A stretch of 64,000 nucleotides of DNA from contig NZ_JAIQDG010000004.1 in NCBI RefSeq assembly GCF_020037125.1, positions 62,001 to 126,000 on the forward strand, written 5' to 3'. Position numbers and translations under genes: made by a program. The stretch comes from Myxococcus sp. RHSTA-1-4 (lineage in GTDB: Bacteria > Myxococcota > Myxococcia > Myxococcales > Myxococcaceae). Positions 26,493-35,185 of this stretch are shown piece by piece; position 1 is the first letter of the stretch, and every line of letters begins with the position of its first letter. The notes beneath the pieces were generated by a model that did no database searches, was not told the origin of the DNA, and worked only from the letters and a program-made list of their open reading frames with translations.

Positions 26493-27446
26493 TCACACCG
26501 ACAGCCGGGTAATCCCCCCGACCGTGCGACGAAACTCGCGTGTCCGCCTCAGCTCCTGGAGCGCCGCCCCCAGCAGTTGCGTGGGCGTGCCCACCACGTC
26601 CGGGAAGCTCACCGCCCCCAGCTCCAGCGGCGTGCGCACCACCCTGCCCTCCACCTGGAAGCGCGCCGACTCGAAGCGCGCGCTCACCCGTGCCAGCACC
26701 TCCGGCACCCCTTCCGCGGGAGTGCCCTGCAGCAGCAGCGCGAACTGGCTGTCACCCACCCGGGCCACCGCGTCCGCCTCGCGCACCGTCTGCCCCAGCA
26801 CCACCGCGCTGTACACCAGCAGGCGCTCCGCCATGCCGCGCCCATGTTCATTGCGGAAGGCCCCCCAGCCCCCCACCTCCGCCGCGACGAGGGAGAACGT
26901 CCCGCCGTAGCGCTCCGCCCGGCGCACCTCCTGGCCGATGAGCGCCAGCAGGAAGGGCCGGTTGTAGAGCCCCGTCACCGCGTCATGCAGCGCCAGCGCC
27001 GTGCCGGACTCCTCGCCCGCCGCCGCGCGCAGCACCGCCGCCTTCAGCTTCAACTGGGCGTGCAGCTTCACCGCCAGCTCCGCCGCGCTGGCCGAGCGCG
27101 GCACCAGGTCCACGCCCTGCCCCTTCTCCAGGCAGTACCGGTAGGACTCCAGGTCCTGAGGGTCCACCACGTACAGCAGCGGGACGGTGCCATGGCTCAC
27201 CTGCCGCAACCGCCGCGCCACCTGCACCGCGAAATAATCAGGCCCCTGCGCCGCGAGCAGCACCGCGTCCGGACGGATGACCTCGAACAGTGGCATCGCC
27301 GCGTCGAAGCGCGTCAGCGGTACCACCCGGAAGCCGGCCTCCCCCAGGAGCGTCCGGGTCCGCTCCAGGTCCTCCGCCCGTGGCTCGACCACGAGCACGG
27401 TGGGCGGCTGACCGGCCTTGCCCACCCGCTTCCGTCTCACGCCCAC
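26493..27446 (-). CDS. actA: ActA-like protein: pseudo-receiver plus degenerate GGDEF domain
   Basis: A 317-aa protein. Residues about 15-130 fold like a receiver (PTVLVVEPRAEDLERTRTLL), but the phosphoacceptor position reads VLLAAQGP instead of VLLDxxMP, so it probably cannot be phosphorylated. Residues about 150-315 follow the GGDEF pattern (ALHDAVTGLYNRPFLLALIG, EADAVARVGDSQFALLL), with GDSQF where an active cyclase has GGDEF/GGEEF. The protein is thus likely a c-di-GMP-inactive signalling or docking module. The GTG at 27446 follows GGGAGG at 8-9 nt. It is the first gene of the act-type operon. Confidence 0.75.
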   Translation of the reverse strand: MGVRRKRVGKAGQPPTVLVVEPRAEDLERTRTLLGEAGFRVVPLTRFDAAMPLFEVIRPDAVLLAAQGPDYFAVQVARRLRQVSHGTVPLLYVVDPQDLESYRYCLEKGQGVDLVPRSASAAELAVKLHAQLKLKAAVLRAAAGEESGTALALHDAVTGLYNRPFLLALIGQEVRRAERYGGTFSLVAAEVGGWGAFRNEHGRGMAERLLVYSAVVLGQTVREADAVARVGDSQFALLLQGTPAEGVPEVLARVSARFESARFQVEGRVVRTPLELGAVSFPDVVGTPTQLLGAALQELRRTREFRRTVGGITRLSV

Positions 27447-27498
27447 CGCTCCACCCTCCCCGCCAGAATTTTCTTCTCCACCGCGCCTCCGGCCCGCC

Positions 27499-27555
27499 CC
27501 CCGGATTTACAGTCCCTCGCCCTCCCCTGGCCTCTTCATCTCCCCGGATTTACAG
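27499..27555. promoter_or_regulatory. Pair of 14-bp direct repeats upstream of actA
   Basis: The 14-mer CCCCGGATTTACAG occurs at 27499-27512 and again at 27542-27555, 43 bp apart (about four helical turns), in the 124-bp gap between the glutaredoxin gene and actA. Read in the direction of actA it is CTGTAAATCCGGGG, centred about 60 and 103 bp upstream of the GTG. Same-face spacing suggests a tandem regulator-binding site. I see no good -35 or -24/-12 element linked to it. Confidence 0.45.
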
Positions 27556-27570
27556 GGGAAGGGCACTGGA

Positions 27571-27849
27571 CTACCCATCCTGGGCAGCGGTTTTAGCAAT
27601 GGGTGTGCCACCCTGGGCCTCAAGCAGGCGCGCCTCCAGCGCAGCGGCATCCACATGGTGCTTGAAGGTGGGCACGCCGTTGATGACGACGACGGGGATG
27701 TCGTAGCGCCACTGGGAGAACAGCGCCGGGTCCTCCAGGATGGAGATGATCCGCAGCTCGAAGGGGATGCGAGCGCGCACGGACTCCACGACGTCGGCTG
27801 CCTTGTCGCAGAGCGAGCACTTGGGTTTCGAGTAGATATCGACTCTCAT
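27571..27849 (-). CDS. Glutaredoxin-like thiol protein
   Basis: A 92-aa thioredoxin-fold protein (MRVDIYSKPKCSLCDKAADV) with redox motif CSLC at residues 11-14 and the cis-proline loop IPVVVINGVPTF. It belongs to the YbbN/glutaredoxin-2-like family of small proteins that reduce disulfides in the cytoplasm. The ATG at 27849 is the natural start; a much longer frame reads through the divergent DUF4388 gene and is a shadow. The start codons of the two divergent genes are only 21 bp apart, so their promoters must overlap the genes. Confidence 0.85.
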   Translation of the reverse strand: MRVDIYSKPKCSLCDKAADVVESVRARIPFELRIISILEDPALFSQWRYDIPVVVINGVPTFKHHVDAAALEARLLEAQGGTPIAKTAAQDG

Positions 27850-27870
27850 GCGGTGCAGGATGGGCGGCCG

Positions 27871-29025
27871 ATGCGTGGCTTGTCTGGTGACTTCTCGACG
27901 ATGCCCCTCAAGGACCTCGTCGTCTACCTCGGGAACCGGCGGGCCACCGGTGCGCTGAAGGTGGAGCGTGGGGACGTGCGCAAGCAACTGGAGCTGCGCG
28001 ACGGCCATGTGGTGAGCGCCAGCTCCAACCAGCCCCGCGAGTTCTTCGGTCAGTTCCTCATCAACATGGGGCACCTGACGGAGGATCAGCTCGAGAAGGC
28101 CTTCGGCACCCAGGCGAAGACGCGCGTGTTCCTGGGGAAGATTCTCGTCACGACGGGCCTGGTGCCCGAGGCCACCGTGCGCAGCACCCTGAGCCACAAG
28201 TTCCGGGAGATGCTCCTGGACGCCTTCCACTGGAGCGAGGGCCAGTTCGTCTTCGAGGCGTCGGACTCGGCCCCCGAGGTGGCGGGGCTGGACGTCAGCG
28301 TGGACCTGCTGGACATCCACCGCGAGGGCGAGTTCCGGGAGACGGCGTGGCAGGCCATCCGGGCGGTATTCCCCTCCGGAGGGGTGCGGCTGTCGGTGGA
28401 CGAGCGCAAGCTGCCCGAGCGCAAGCCCGGCAGCATGGACGAGCGCATCGTCCAGCTCATCAAGGACGGGCTCAGCATCGACGGCATCGCCCTGGCGCTG
28501 CACGCCACGGACTTCTTCCTCTACCAGCGGCTGTACGCGCTCTACCGGCTGGACGCGGTGAAGGTGTCCGAGGCGGCGCCGGAACCCGAGACGGCCGTGG
28601 TGGTGGAGGAGGAAAAGGACACGGGTGTCATCGGCTCCGAGTCCTCGTCGGACGAGGTGCTCCAGGCGGCCCGGCTCTTCCTGGACGCGGGCAACGCGCG
28701 GGACGCCGAGGCCCTGGCGCGGCGCGCGCACGAGATGTCCGCCTCCCCCCAGACGACGGAGCTGCTGAAGGAGGCCCAGTCCCGGCTCCTGGTGGAGCTG
28801 CGCCGCGAGCTGACGGAGCCGCCCCGCGTGCCCACGCTGCTGGTGGCACCCGCGCACCTGAAGACGCTGCAGCTCTCCGCGCCCGAGCGCTACCTGCTGT
28901 CACGCATCGACGGCCGGCGCGACGTGGCCGCCATCGTCCAGGTGTCCCCGCTCCAGGAGCTGGACGCGCTGAAGTTCTTCCAGGGCTTCTTGGACCGGGA
29001 CCTGGTGAAGCTCGCGATGCGCTGA
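27871..29025 (+). CDS. DUF4388 (PATAN-like) domain protein
   Basis: A 384-aa cytoplasmic protein. It begins with MRGLSGDFSTMPLKDLVVYL and TGALKVERGDVRKQLELRDG, the DUF4388/PATAN signature found beside receiver domains in myxobacterial and cyanobacterial signalling proteins. Two further segments repeat the same theme (FFGQFLINMGHLTEDQLEKA; FLGKILVTTGLVPEATVRST). The C-terminal 130 residues are helical and acidic, ending with a winged-helix-like stretch (LLSRIDGRRDVAAIVQVSPL). No enzyme motif is seen. It is likely a polarity or signalling adaptor. The start at 27871 agrees with the conserved N-terminus. Confidence 0.78.
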   Translation: MRGLSGDFSTMPLKDLVVYLGNRRATGALKVERGDVRKQLELRDGHVVSASSNQPREFFGQFLINMGHLTEDQLEKAFGTQAKTRVFLGKILVTTGLVPEATVRSTLSHKFREMLLDAFHWSEGQFVFEASDSAPEVAGLDVSVDLLDIHREGEFRETAWQAIRAVFPSGGVRLSVDERKLPERKPGSMDERIVQLIKDGLSIDGIALALHATDFFLYQRLYALYRLDAVKVSEAAPEPETAVVVEEEKDTGVIGSESSSDEVLQAARLFLDAGNARDAEALARRAHEMSASPQTTELLKEAQSRLLVELRRELTEPPRVPTLLVAPAHLKTLQLSAPERYLLSRIDGRRDVAAIVQVSPLQELDALKFFQGFLDRDLVKLAMR

Positions 29026-29101
29026 GCGGAGGCGCCCCGCTCCGAGGCCGCTGCCCTGGCGGCCCCCGGTGGAGGCCCGCTCGAAGCAGCCGGAGCCGTG
29101 C

Positions 29102-30739
29102 TCAGTGCTTGCCCGCCGCCGACGCGGGGGCGGTCAGCTCCACCGGCGCGGGCACCCGCTCCAGGCCCAGGCGCAGCGCCTCGCGCCCCAGCCAGGTGCC
29201 GCGGATGCGCCACTTCGGGTCATTGACGATGACGGCGGCCACGGCCACGCGCGGGTTGTCCTTGGGCGCGAAGCCCACGAACCAGGAGTAGTCCCGGAAG
29301 GGCTCGCGGTCCGCCAGCGTGCCCGTCTTGCCCACCGCGTCCTCCACGCGGAAGCCCCGCTCGCGGAAGACGCCGCGCGCGGTGCCCCGGGTGACGGTCT
29401 CCTCCAGCATGGCGGTGAGGTCCCTCGCCGCCTCCGGTGTGAGGACGGGCTCGCCCTCGGGAGGAAGCATGGGGCCTCCCTCCGGCTCCACCAGGATGGG
29501 GTCCACCCAGCGGCCGTCATTGGCGGCCACCGAGGCCACCAGGGCGCCGTGCAGCGGGGACAGGTACACGTCGCCGAAGCCCGCGCCGGTGTTGGCCAGG
29601 CCGAAGGACTCCTCCGGAATGGCGGCGAGCGACACGTCCGTGGGGACGGAGAAGGGAATCTCGCGGTTGAAGCGGAAGCGGGCCGCCATGCGCCGCAGCG
29701 CATCCGCGGTGAGGTGCTTGTTCGTGAGCTTGGCGAAGATGACGTTGGCGCTCTTGCCCATGGCCAGCGCCAGCGAGTAGCAGGCCCCGTCGCGCTCGCT
29801 GTCCTCCAGGTGCTTCGCGGACAGCCGCCGCTTGCCGCCGTGGAAGCACTCCTCCATGGACGGCGTCACGCCCGCCTCCAGCAGCGCGCTGCCGGTGACG
29901 ATCTTGAAGATGCTGGCCGCGGGGAACACCGCGCGCACGGGCAGGCCGCGCATCTCCGGCCGCGCCGCCGAGTGCTCCGCCAGCGCCAGCACGCGCCCCG
30001 TGGACGGCTCCAGCACCACGGCCGCGCCGTACGGCACTTCGTAGGAGCGCATGATGTTGGTGAGCGAGGCCTGGAGCACCGGGTCGACGGTGAGCACCTG
30101 CTTGCGGCCGTCCTTCTCCTTCACCACCAGCCGCTCGCCCTCCAGCTTCGCGCGGGCCAGCAGGTCCGCGGCGCGAGGCAGCGGCTGGAGCTTCGCGATG
30201 GGCGGCGACTTCTCGCGCGAGGGCACCGGCGCGGGCGGCACCAGGCCCGGCTCCGCGGCCAGCGCGGCGAGACCCCCGTCAGGTGAAGCGCCACCCAGCA
30301 CCGCGGCGGCGGCGGCATGGGACTCGGGAGTCCCGGCGTCGGCGGAGGACTGCTGAGAGGTGGCGCCCCCCATGCCAGAGGTCTGCTGGCCATCGGGTGA
30401 GGCAACCCCTGACGGGGTCCGTGCGGCCTCGACGTTCGCGCCCGTCGTTCCGCCCTTGCCGGAAGCCGGGTGGCCATCGTGCGGAGTACCCGCCGGTGCG
30501 GTGGCGGCGGCTCCGGCGGTGGCGCTCCCCACGCCGCCCGCGCCGGACGCAGGAGTGCCCTCAGGCGTGGCGACCTGCAGCGAGACGGCGGAAGCCGCGG
30601 CGGTGGTATCCCCCGCCCCACTCGTGCCGGCGTCGGCGGGCCCGGCCGTCGTGGCCAGGGGCTGAGGCGCATCGGCCCCGAGCAGGAGGGCGAGGGGAAA
30701 CAGCGCGGCGGCGGACAGGAGACGGCGGCGGATCGTCAT
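29102..30739 (-). CDS. Penicillin-binding transpeptidase with long low-complexity N-terminus
   Basis: A 545-aa D,D-transpeptidase. A signal peptide (RRRLLSAAALFPLALLLGA) is followed by about 130 residues of Ala/Gly/Thr/Ser-rich sequence containing three imperfect repeats of 27-29 residues (TPASGAGG, HPASGKGG, QQTSGMGG). The transpeptidase domain (about residues 205-535) has the SxxK serine in AASIFK, the SxN motif in GKSAN and the KTG triad in VGKTGTL. It lacks a PBP dimerisation domain and glycosyltransferase, so it is a small class B-like PBP or a beta-lactam sensor-type enzyme. It converges on the DUF4388 gene. Confidence 0.85.
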   Translation of the reverse strand: MTIRRRLLSAAALFPLALLLGADAPQPLATTAGPADAGTSGAGDTTAAASAVSLQVATPEGTPASGAGGVGSATAGAAATAPAGTPHDGHPASGKGGTTGANVEAARTPSGVASPDGQQTSGMGGATSQQSSADAGTPESHAAAAAVLGGASPDGGLAALAAEPGLVPPAPVPSREKSPPIAKLQPLPRAADLLARAKLEGERLVVKEKDGRKQVLTVDPVLQASLTNIMRSYEVPYGAAVVLEPSTGRVLALAEHSAARPEMRGLPVRAVFPAASIFKIVTGSALLEAGVTPSMEECFHGGKRRLSAKHLEDSERDGACYSLALAMGKSANVIFAKLTNKHLTADALRRMAARFRFNREIPFSVPTDVSLAAIPEESFGLANTGAGFGDVYLSPLHGALVASVAANDGRWVDPILVEPEGGPMLPPEGEPVLTPEAARDLTAMLEETVTRGTARGVFRERGFRVEDAVGKTGTLADREPFRDYSWFVGFAPKDNPRVAVAAVIVNDPKWRIRGTWLGREALRLGLERVPAPVELTAPASAAGKH

Positions 30740-30889
30740 TGCTGCGCGGGGGCTCCGGGGGGCTCCGACGGCTCCGGGCGAGCCTGGGAGTGAGCTGAGC
30801 GCGAATCCTACCGGCTGGCGGCGCGCTGTCCATTGACGCTTCCTCGGCCGCCTTTCTCCGGGCGCTGACGTCAGAAACTTGGCTCAAGG

Positions 30890-31807
30890 GTGCGCGACTC
30901 CGCTAGGTTCGCCCACATCTTGGACGGATTGAAAGAGACACTGGTCATCTGGAGCGCCGAGCTGCGCCGGGCCGTGCGGAGCGGCCGCGCGGTGGTGCTG
31001 CTCGGCCTCTACAGCATGTTCTCCGCGCTGGTGCTGCTGGTCGTGGGCTGGCTCGCCTCGGAGATTCGCTCCGCGGTGAGCAAGCAGCTCGAGACGGCGG
31101 GGGCGGACGCAAACGCGACGGCGCAGGTCGGCGAGGAGATGCGCAAGGGCGTGCTGGGCTTCCTCACCAGCAACGACACCGCGATGATGGAGGCGCTGGC
31201 GCAGGTGCCGCTGGAGGTGCTGGTCGTCTTCAAGATCACCCTCTTCTTCCTGCCGGCCTACGTGGCGCTGATGGGCTTCGACCAGCTCAGCGGCGAGGTG
31301 GGCCCGCGCTCCATGCGCTACCTCACCGTGCGCGCGCGGCGCTCGTCGGTGCTGCTGGGCAAGTTCCTGTCGCAGGCGTCGCTGCTCGTCGGGCTGGTGC
31401 TGCTCATCGACCTGGCCATCTTCATCTACGCGCGCATCGCCAACCCGGACTTCGGCTTCGCCGACGTGGTGCTCAACCTCCTCAAGTTCTGGCTGGCCGC
31501 CATCGTCTTCTCGCTGGCGTACGTGTCCCTCACCACGCTGTGCTCCAGCCTCTTCCGCAGCCCCGCGGTGAGCCTCGTCTTCAACTTCATCCTGCTGTTC
31601 GTCTTCTGGCTGATGGACACCATCGGCCGTGCCTCGGGGGATGACGGCAAGCTGCGCTTCCTGCGCTACCTGTCGCCCTCGTACTACGCGGGGGACCTCC
31701 TGCATCCGAAGCTGGCCGAGTTCGGCGCGAGCGGGGCCGCGTACGCGGGCTTCGCGACCGTCTTCCTGCTGGGCGCCTACGCCGTCCTGCGCGCGAGGGA
31801 CCTGTGA
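30890..31807 (+). CDS. ABC-2 type transporter permease
   Basis: About 305 aa with six predicted membrane helices (for example VVLLGLYSMFSALVLLVVGWL, VLVVFKITLFFLPAYVALMG, VSLVFNFILLFVFWLMDTIG). It has a large loop after helix 1 and the ABC-2 core YLTVRARRSSVLLGKFLSQ. The listed start is a GTG at 30890 without a clear ribosome site; a TTG at 30920 beginning LDGLKETLVIW is equally possible. It overlaps the ATPase gene by 4 nt (GTGA). The substrate is unknown; gene pairs of this type export lipids, peptides or drugs. Confidence 0.82.
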   Translation: MRDSARFAHILDGLKETLVIWSAELRRAVRSGRAVVLLGLYSMFSALVLLVVGWLASEIRSAVSKQLETAGADANATAQVGEEMRKGVLGFLTSNDTAMMEALAQVPLEVLVVFKITLFFLPAYVALMGFDQLSGEVGPRSMRYLTVRARRSSVLLGKFLSQASLLVGLVLLIDLAIFIYARIANPDFGFADVVLNLLKFWLAAIVFSLAYVSLTTLCSSLFRSPAVSLVFNFILLFVFWLMDTIGRASGDDGKLRFLRYLSPSYYAGDLLHPKLAEFGASGAAYAGFATVFLLGAYAVLRARDL

Positions 31808-32715
31808 GCGACCTGGCCATCGAGTTGTTCGGCGTCTCCAAGCGCTTCGGCCCCAAGGTGGCCGTCAACAACGTCAGCTTCTCCGTGCCGAGGGGCGCGG
31901 TGTTCGGCCTCATCGGCCCCAACGGCGCCGGGAAGACGACCACCTTCTCCATGATGTGCGGCTACCTCTACCCGTCCGAGGGCTCGCTGAAGGTCATGGA
32001 CGTGGACCCCGCCACGCCCGGCGCCCTCAAGGGCCGGCTGGGCGCGCTGCCCCAGGACGCGGTGCTCCCGCCCGGCTGGGAGACGGGCGCGCTGCTCACC
32101 TACTGGGCACGCCTGTCCGGCCTGGCCGAGCCGGAGCGCGAGGCCCGCGAGGCCCTGGAGCAGGTGGGGCTGATGGAGGCGTGGAAGGTCCAGACGCAGG
32201 CGCTCAGCCACGGCATGGCCAAGCGCGCCGCCATGGCCCAGGCCCTCATGGGCCGCCCGCCGCTGGTGCTGCTGGACGAGCCCACCGCCGGCCTGGACCC
32301 ACGCATCGCCGCGCAGGTGCGCCAGGTCATCCGCGACATGAAGGAGAAGCGGCAGACGGTGGTGGTCTCCAGCCACAACCTCCAGGAGCTGGAGGAGCTG
32401 TGCGACGCGGCCGCCATCCTCGACAAGGGCTCGCTGGCCCAGGCCGGCACCATGTCCGAGCTGACCGGCCAGGGCTCCGAGTTCCGCGTGCAGATTGCCC
32501 GCGGTGACGTGCTCATCCCGGAGATTGCCGCCCTCGCCGACGTCACCGACGCGCGCATGGAGGGAGAGTCGGTGCTCCGCGTGCGCATCCGCGGCGGCGT
32601 CCGCCCCGAGGAGGTCATCAGCCGCGTGGTGGGGCACCTGCTCCAGCACGGCGTGCTCATCCTCGGCGTCAGCCGCGGCCAGCGCCTGGAGGACCGCGTC
32701 CTCCAGCTCCTCTGA
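31804..32715 (+). CDS. ABC transporter ATP-binding protein
   Basis: A 303-aa ATPase. It has Walker A GPNGAGKTTT (about residues 38-47), Q-loop GRLGALPQDAVLPPGW, signature LSHGMAKRAAMAQAL, Walker B VLLDEPTAGLDP and the switch His in VVVSSHNLQE. The C-terminal about 80 residues form the extra domain typical of ABC-2 ATPases. The start GTG lies inside the permease stop, so the two are coupled. LSHGM in place of LSGGQ is common in this subfamily and is not a defect. Confidence 0.9.
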   Translation: MSDLAIELFGVSKRFGPKVAVNNVSFSVPRGAVFGLIGPNGAGKTTTFSMMCGYLYPSEGSLKVMDVDPATPGALKGRLGALPQDAVLPPGWETGALLTYWARLSGLAEPEREAREALEQVGLMEAWKVQTQALSHGMAKRAAMAQALMGRPPLVLLDEPTAGLDPRIAAQVRQVIRDMKEKRQTVVVSSHNLQELEELCDAAAILDKGSLAQAGTMSELTGQGSEFRVQIARGDVLIPEIAALADVTDARMEGESVLRVRIRGGVRPEEVISRVVGHLLQHGVLILGVSRGQRLEDRVLQLL

Positions 32716-32754
32716 CGGGGCCGGCAACCGGGCGGCCGCCTTCAGGGGCGCCGC

Positions 32755-32985
32755 TCAGCCCGCCTTGCGCACCCAGCCCACGTAGCTCGTCCCCCGGCGC
32801 TCCATGCGGACGAGCACATGGCCCGTGGCCTCACACCACGCCGGGAGGTCTGCTTCCAGGCCCCGATCCGTGGAGATGAGCTCCACCACCGTGCCTGGAG
32901 AGAGTCGACGTATGGCTTTGGCGATCTCCAGGATGGGCATGGGGCAGAGCGCCCCCGAGGTGTCCAGGCGGACGTCGGCTTCCAT
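32755..32985 (-). CDS. TusA-like sulfurtransferase (SirA/YedF family)
   Basis: A 76-aa protein with VRLDTSGALCPMPILEIAKA, the TusA signature in which Cys14 in CPxP carries a persulfide. The rest (SPGTVVELISTDRGLEADLP, followed by AWCEATGHVLVRMER) matches the small two-layer fold. It can deliver sulfur for tRNA thiolation or molybdenum/thiamine cofactors. I used the ATG at 32985 (GAGG just upstream); a GTG at 32994 is the longer choice. It converges on the ABC ATPase gene. Its leader contains the palindromes GGAATTTTTCC (33001-33011) and CCCC-TAA-GGGG (33033-33043). Confidence 0.82.
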   Translation of the reverse strand: MEADVRLDTSGALCPMPILEIAKAIRRLSPGTVVELISTDRGLEADLPAWCEATGHVLVRMERRGTSYVGWVRKAG

Positions 32986-33161
32986 GATCCTCACTCTGAC
33001 GGAATTTTTCCAAAAACTCCCCTGTTTCCGGGCCCCTAAGGGGGCGTGGTCCCCTCGGATAAGCAGGCCAGTTGGCTTGCGTGTCTTGAAATCCGTCTGT
33101 TAAGAACCCCGCCCTCTGCCCTTGTTAAACCCCCACGCTCTCGGGACCGGAGTCGGACCCC

Positions 33162-35156
33162 ATGGCGAAGGAGCATGACCAACCCATGAAGCCCAATGTC
33201 ATCGTGGCCCTCATCGTGGGCCTGGTGCTCGGTTTCCTCGGCGGCCGCGTCGTCAGCGGCCCCGGGAAGACCGATGGCGCCACGCCCTCCGCGAACGCCC
33301 CCACCGCCGCGAAGGCGGCCCCCAGCCGCCGCCCGGTGGACCCCACCGTCTTCAAGGTCCCCATCGACGGCGCCCCCGTGAAGGGCAGCCCGGAGGCCCT
33401 CATCACGCTGGTGGAGTTCTCGGACTACGAGTGCCCCTTCTGCAGCCGCGCGCACATCACCGTGCAGAAGCTGCAGGAGCAGTACGGCAGCAAGCTCCGC
33501 GTGGTGATGAAGCAGAACCCGCTCTCCTTCCACCCGCGCGCGAAGCCCGCGGCCATCGCCGCCATGGCGGCCGGTGAGCAGGGCAAGTACTGGGAGTACC
33601 ACGACAAGCTCTTCGCCAACCAGAAGCAGCTCGATGACGCGTCCCTGGAGAAGTACGCGCAGGAGCTGGGCCTGGACATGAACAAGTGGAAGGCCGACCT
33701 GGCCAACCCGAAGTTCCAGGACACCATCCAGAAGGACCAGGCCCTGGCCAGCCAGCTCGGCGCCAGCGGCACCCCGGCCTTCTTCATCAACGGCCGCTTC
33801 CTCTCCGGCGCGCAGCCCATCGACAACTTCCGCGCCCTCATCGACGAGGAGATGAGCAAGGCCGAGGCCCTGGTGAAGGAGGGCATCGCCGCCTCGCAGG
33901 TGTACGCGAAGATCATCTCCAAGGGCACCGAGAAGGCCGCCCCGAAGCAGAACCCCGCGCAGCAGGCCGCCGCCGCCGTCCGCAAGGTGGACGTCCCCGC
34001 CGACTCCCCCGTCTTCGGCCCGGCCAACGCCAAGGTCACCATCGTCGAGTTCTCCGACTTCGAGTGCCCCTTCTGCAGCCGCGTCACCCCCACGCTGACG
34101 AAGATCAAGGAGAACTACGGCAAGGACGTGCGCGTGGTGTTCCGCCACCAGCCCCTGCCCTTCCACGCCAACGCGAAGCTCGCCGCCGAGGCCTCCATGG
34201 CCGCGCACGAGCAGGGCAAGTTCTGGGAGATGCACGACAAGCTGTTCTCCAACCAGAAGGCCCTGGACCGCGCCTCCCTGGAGAAGTACGCGCAGGAGCT
34301 GGGCCTGAACGTCGGCAAGTTCAAGGCCGCCCTCGACAGCGGCAAGTTCAAGGCGAAGGTCGAGGCCGACATGGCCGCTGGCAGCGCCGTGGGCGCCAAC
34401 GGCACCCCCACTTTCTTCATCAACGGCCGTGAGTTCGTCGGCGCCCAGCCGTTCGAGAGCTTCAAGAAGCTCATCGACGAGGAGATTGGCAAGGCGGACG
34501 AGCTGCTGAAGAGCGGCACGACGCCCGAGGAGCTCTACGGCAAGCTGCTCGCCAAGAACATCGCCGCCGCCCCCGCCGCTCCCGCCCCGGGCGCTCCGGC
34601 CGAGCCGCCGGTGCAGAAGGTGGACGTGGGCAACGCTCCGGTGAAGGGCGCGAAGAACGCCCCCGTCACCATCGTCGCCTTCTCCGACTTCGAGTGCCCG
34701 TTCTGCAGCCGCGTGCTGCCCACGCTGAAGCAGATCGAGGAGCAGTACGGCAACAAGGTGAAGGTGGCCTTCAAGAACCAGCCGCTGCCCTTCCACCAGA
34801 ACGCCAAGCCCGCCGCCGCCGCCGCCCTGGCCGCGCACGAGCAGGGCAAGTTCTGGGAGATGCACGACAAGCTCTTCGCCAACCAGCGCGCCCTGGACCG
34901 CGCCTCGCTGGAGAAGTACGCGCAGGAGCTGGGCCTGAACATGAACAAGTTCAAGGCCGACCTCGACAGCGGCAAGTTCAACGCGCAGATCGACGCGGAC
35001 GCCGCCGAGGGCCAGCGCCTGGGCGCCAGCGGCACCCCGACGTTCTTCATCAACGGCCGCACGCTCGTCGGCGCCCAGCCGCTCGAGGCCTTCAAGCGCG
35101 TCATCGACGAGGAGCTGAAGAAGGCCGGCGGCGTGGTGGCGGCCGAGGCCAAGTAG
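33162..35156 (+). CDS. Membrane-anchored protein with three tandem DsbA-like thioredoxin domains
   Basis: A 664-aa protein. An N-terminal signal anchor (VIVALIVGLVLGFLGGRVV, about residues 13-31) leads to three DsbA/thioredoxin_4 domains in the periplasm. Each has a CPFC redox pair (Cys91/94, Cys302/305, Cys512/515) and a cis-Pro loop (GTPAFFINGR, GTPTFFINGR twice). The domains are spaced 210-211 residues apart and joined by Ala/Pro-rich linkers. Domains 2 and 3 are closer to each other than to domain 1, also at DNA level. They probably act as disulfide oxidants or isomerases. ATG 33162 is used; ATG 33186 is the alternative. A bidirectional terminator follows. Confidence 0.88.
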   Translation: MAKEHDQPMKPNVIVALIVGLVLGFLGGRVVSGPGKTDGATPSANAPTAAKAAPSRRPVDPTVFKVPIDGAPVKGSPEALITLVEFSDYECPFCSRAHITVQKLQEQYGSKLRVVMKQNPLSFHPRAKPAAIAAMAAGEQGKYWEYHDKLFANQKQLDDASLEKYAQELGLDMNKWKADLANPKFQDTIQKDQALASQLGASGTPAFFINGRFLSGAQPIDNFRALIDEEMSKAEALVKEGIAASQVYAKIISKGTEKAAPKQNPAQQAAAAVRKVDVPADSPVFGPANAKVTIVEFSDFECPFCSRVTPTLTKIKENYGKDVRVVFRHQPLPFHANAKLAAEASMAAHEQGKFWEMHDKLFSNQKALDRASLEKYAQELGLNVGKFKAALDSGKFKAKVEADMAAGSAVGANGTPTFFINGREFVGAQPFESFKKLIDEEIGKADELLKSGTTPEELYGKLLAKNIAAAPAAPAPGAPAEPPVQKVDVGNAPVKGAKNAPVTIVAFSDFECPFCSRVLPTLKQIEEQYGNKVKVAFKNQPLPFHQNAKPAAAAALAAHEQGKFWEMHDKLFANQRALDRASLEKYAQELGLNMNKFKADLDSGKFNAQIDADAAEGQRLGASGTPTFFINGRTLVGAQPLEAFKRVIDEELKKAGGVVAAEAK

Positions 35157-35185
35157 TCCCGCTGACGGCCCTCCGGGCCTGAAGC

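Noticed and set aside
30890-30920. Choice of GTG 30890 as a firm start for the ABC permease
   Set aside because: No ribosome site supports it over the TTG near 30920, so the start is left as uncertain.
32200-32300. LSHGM in place of LSGGQ as a possible defect of the ABC ATPase
   Set aside because: This variant is usual in ABC-2 type exporters, and the Walker motifs and switch His are intact.
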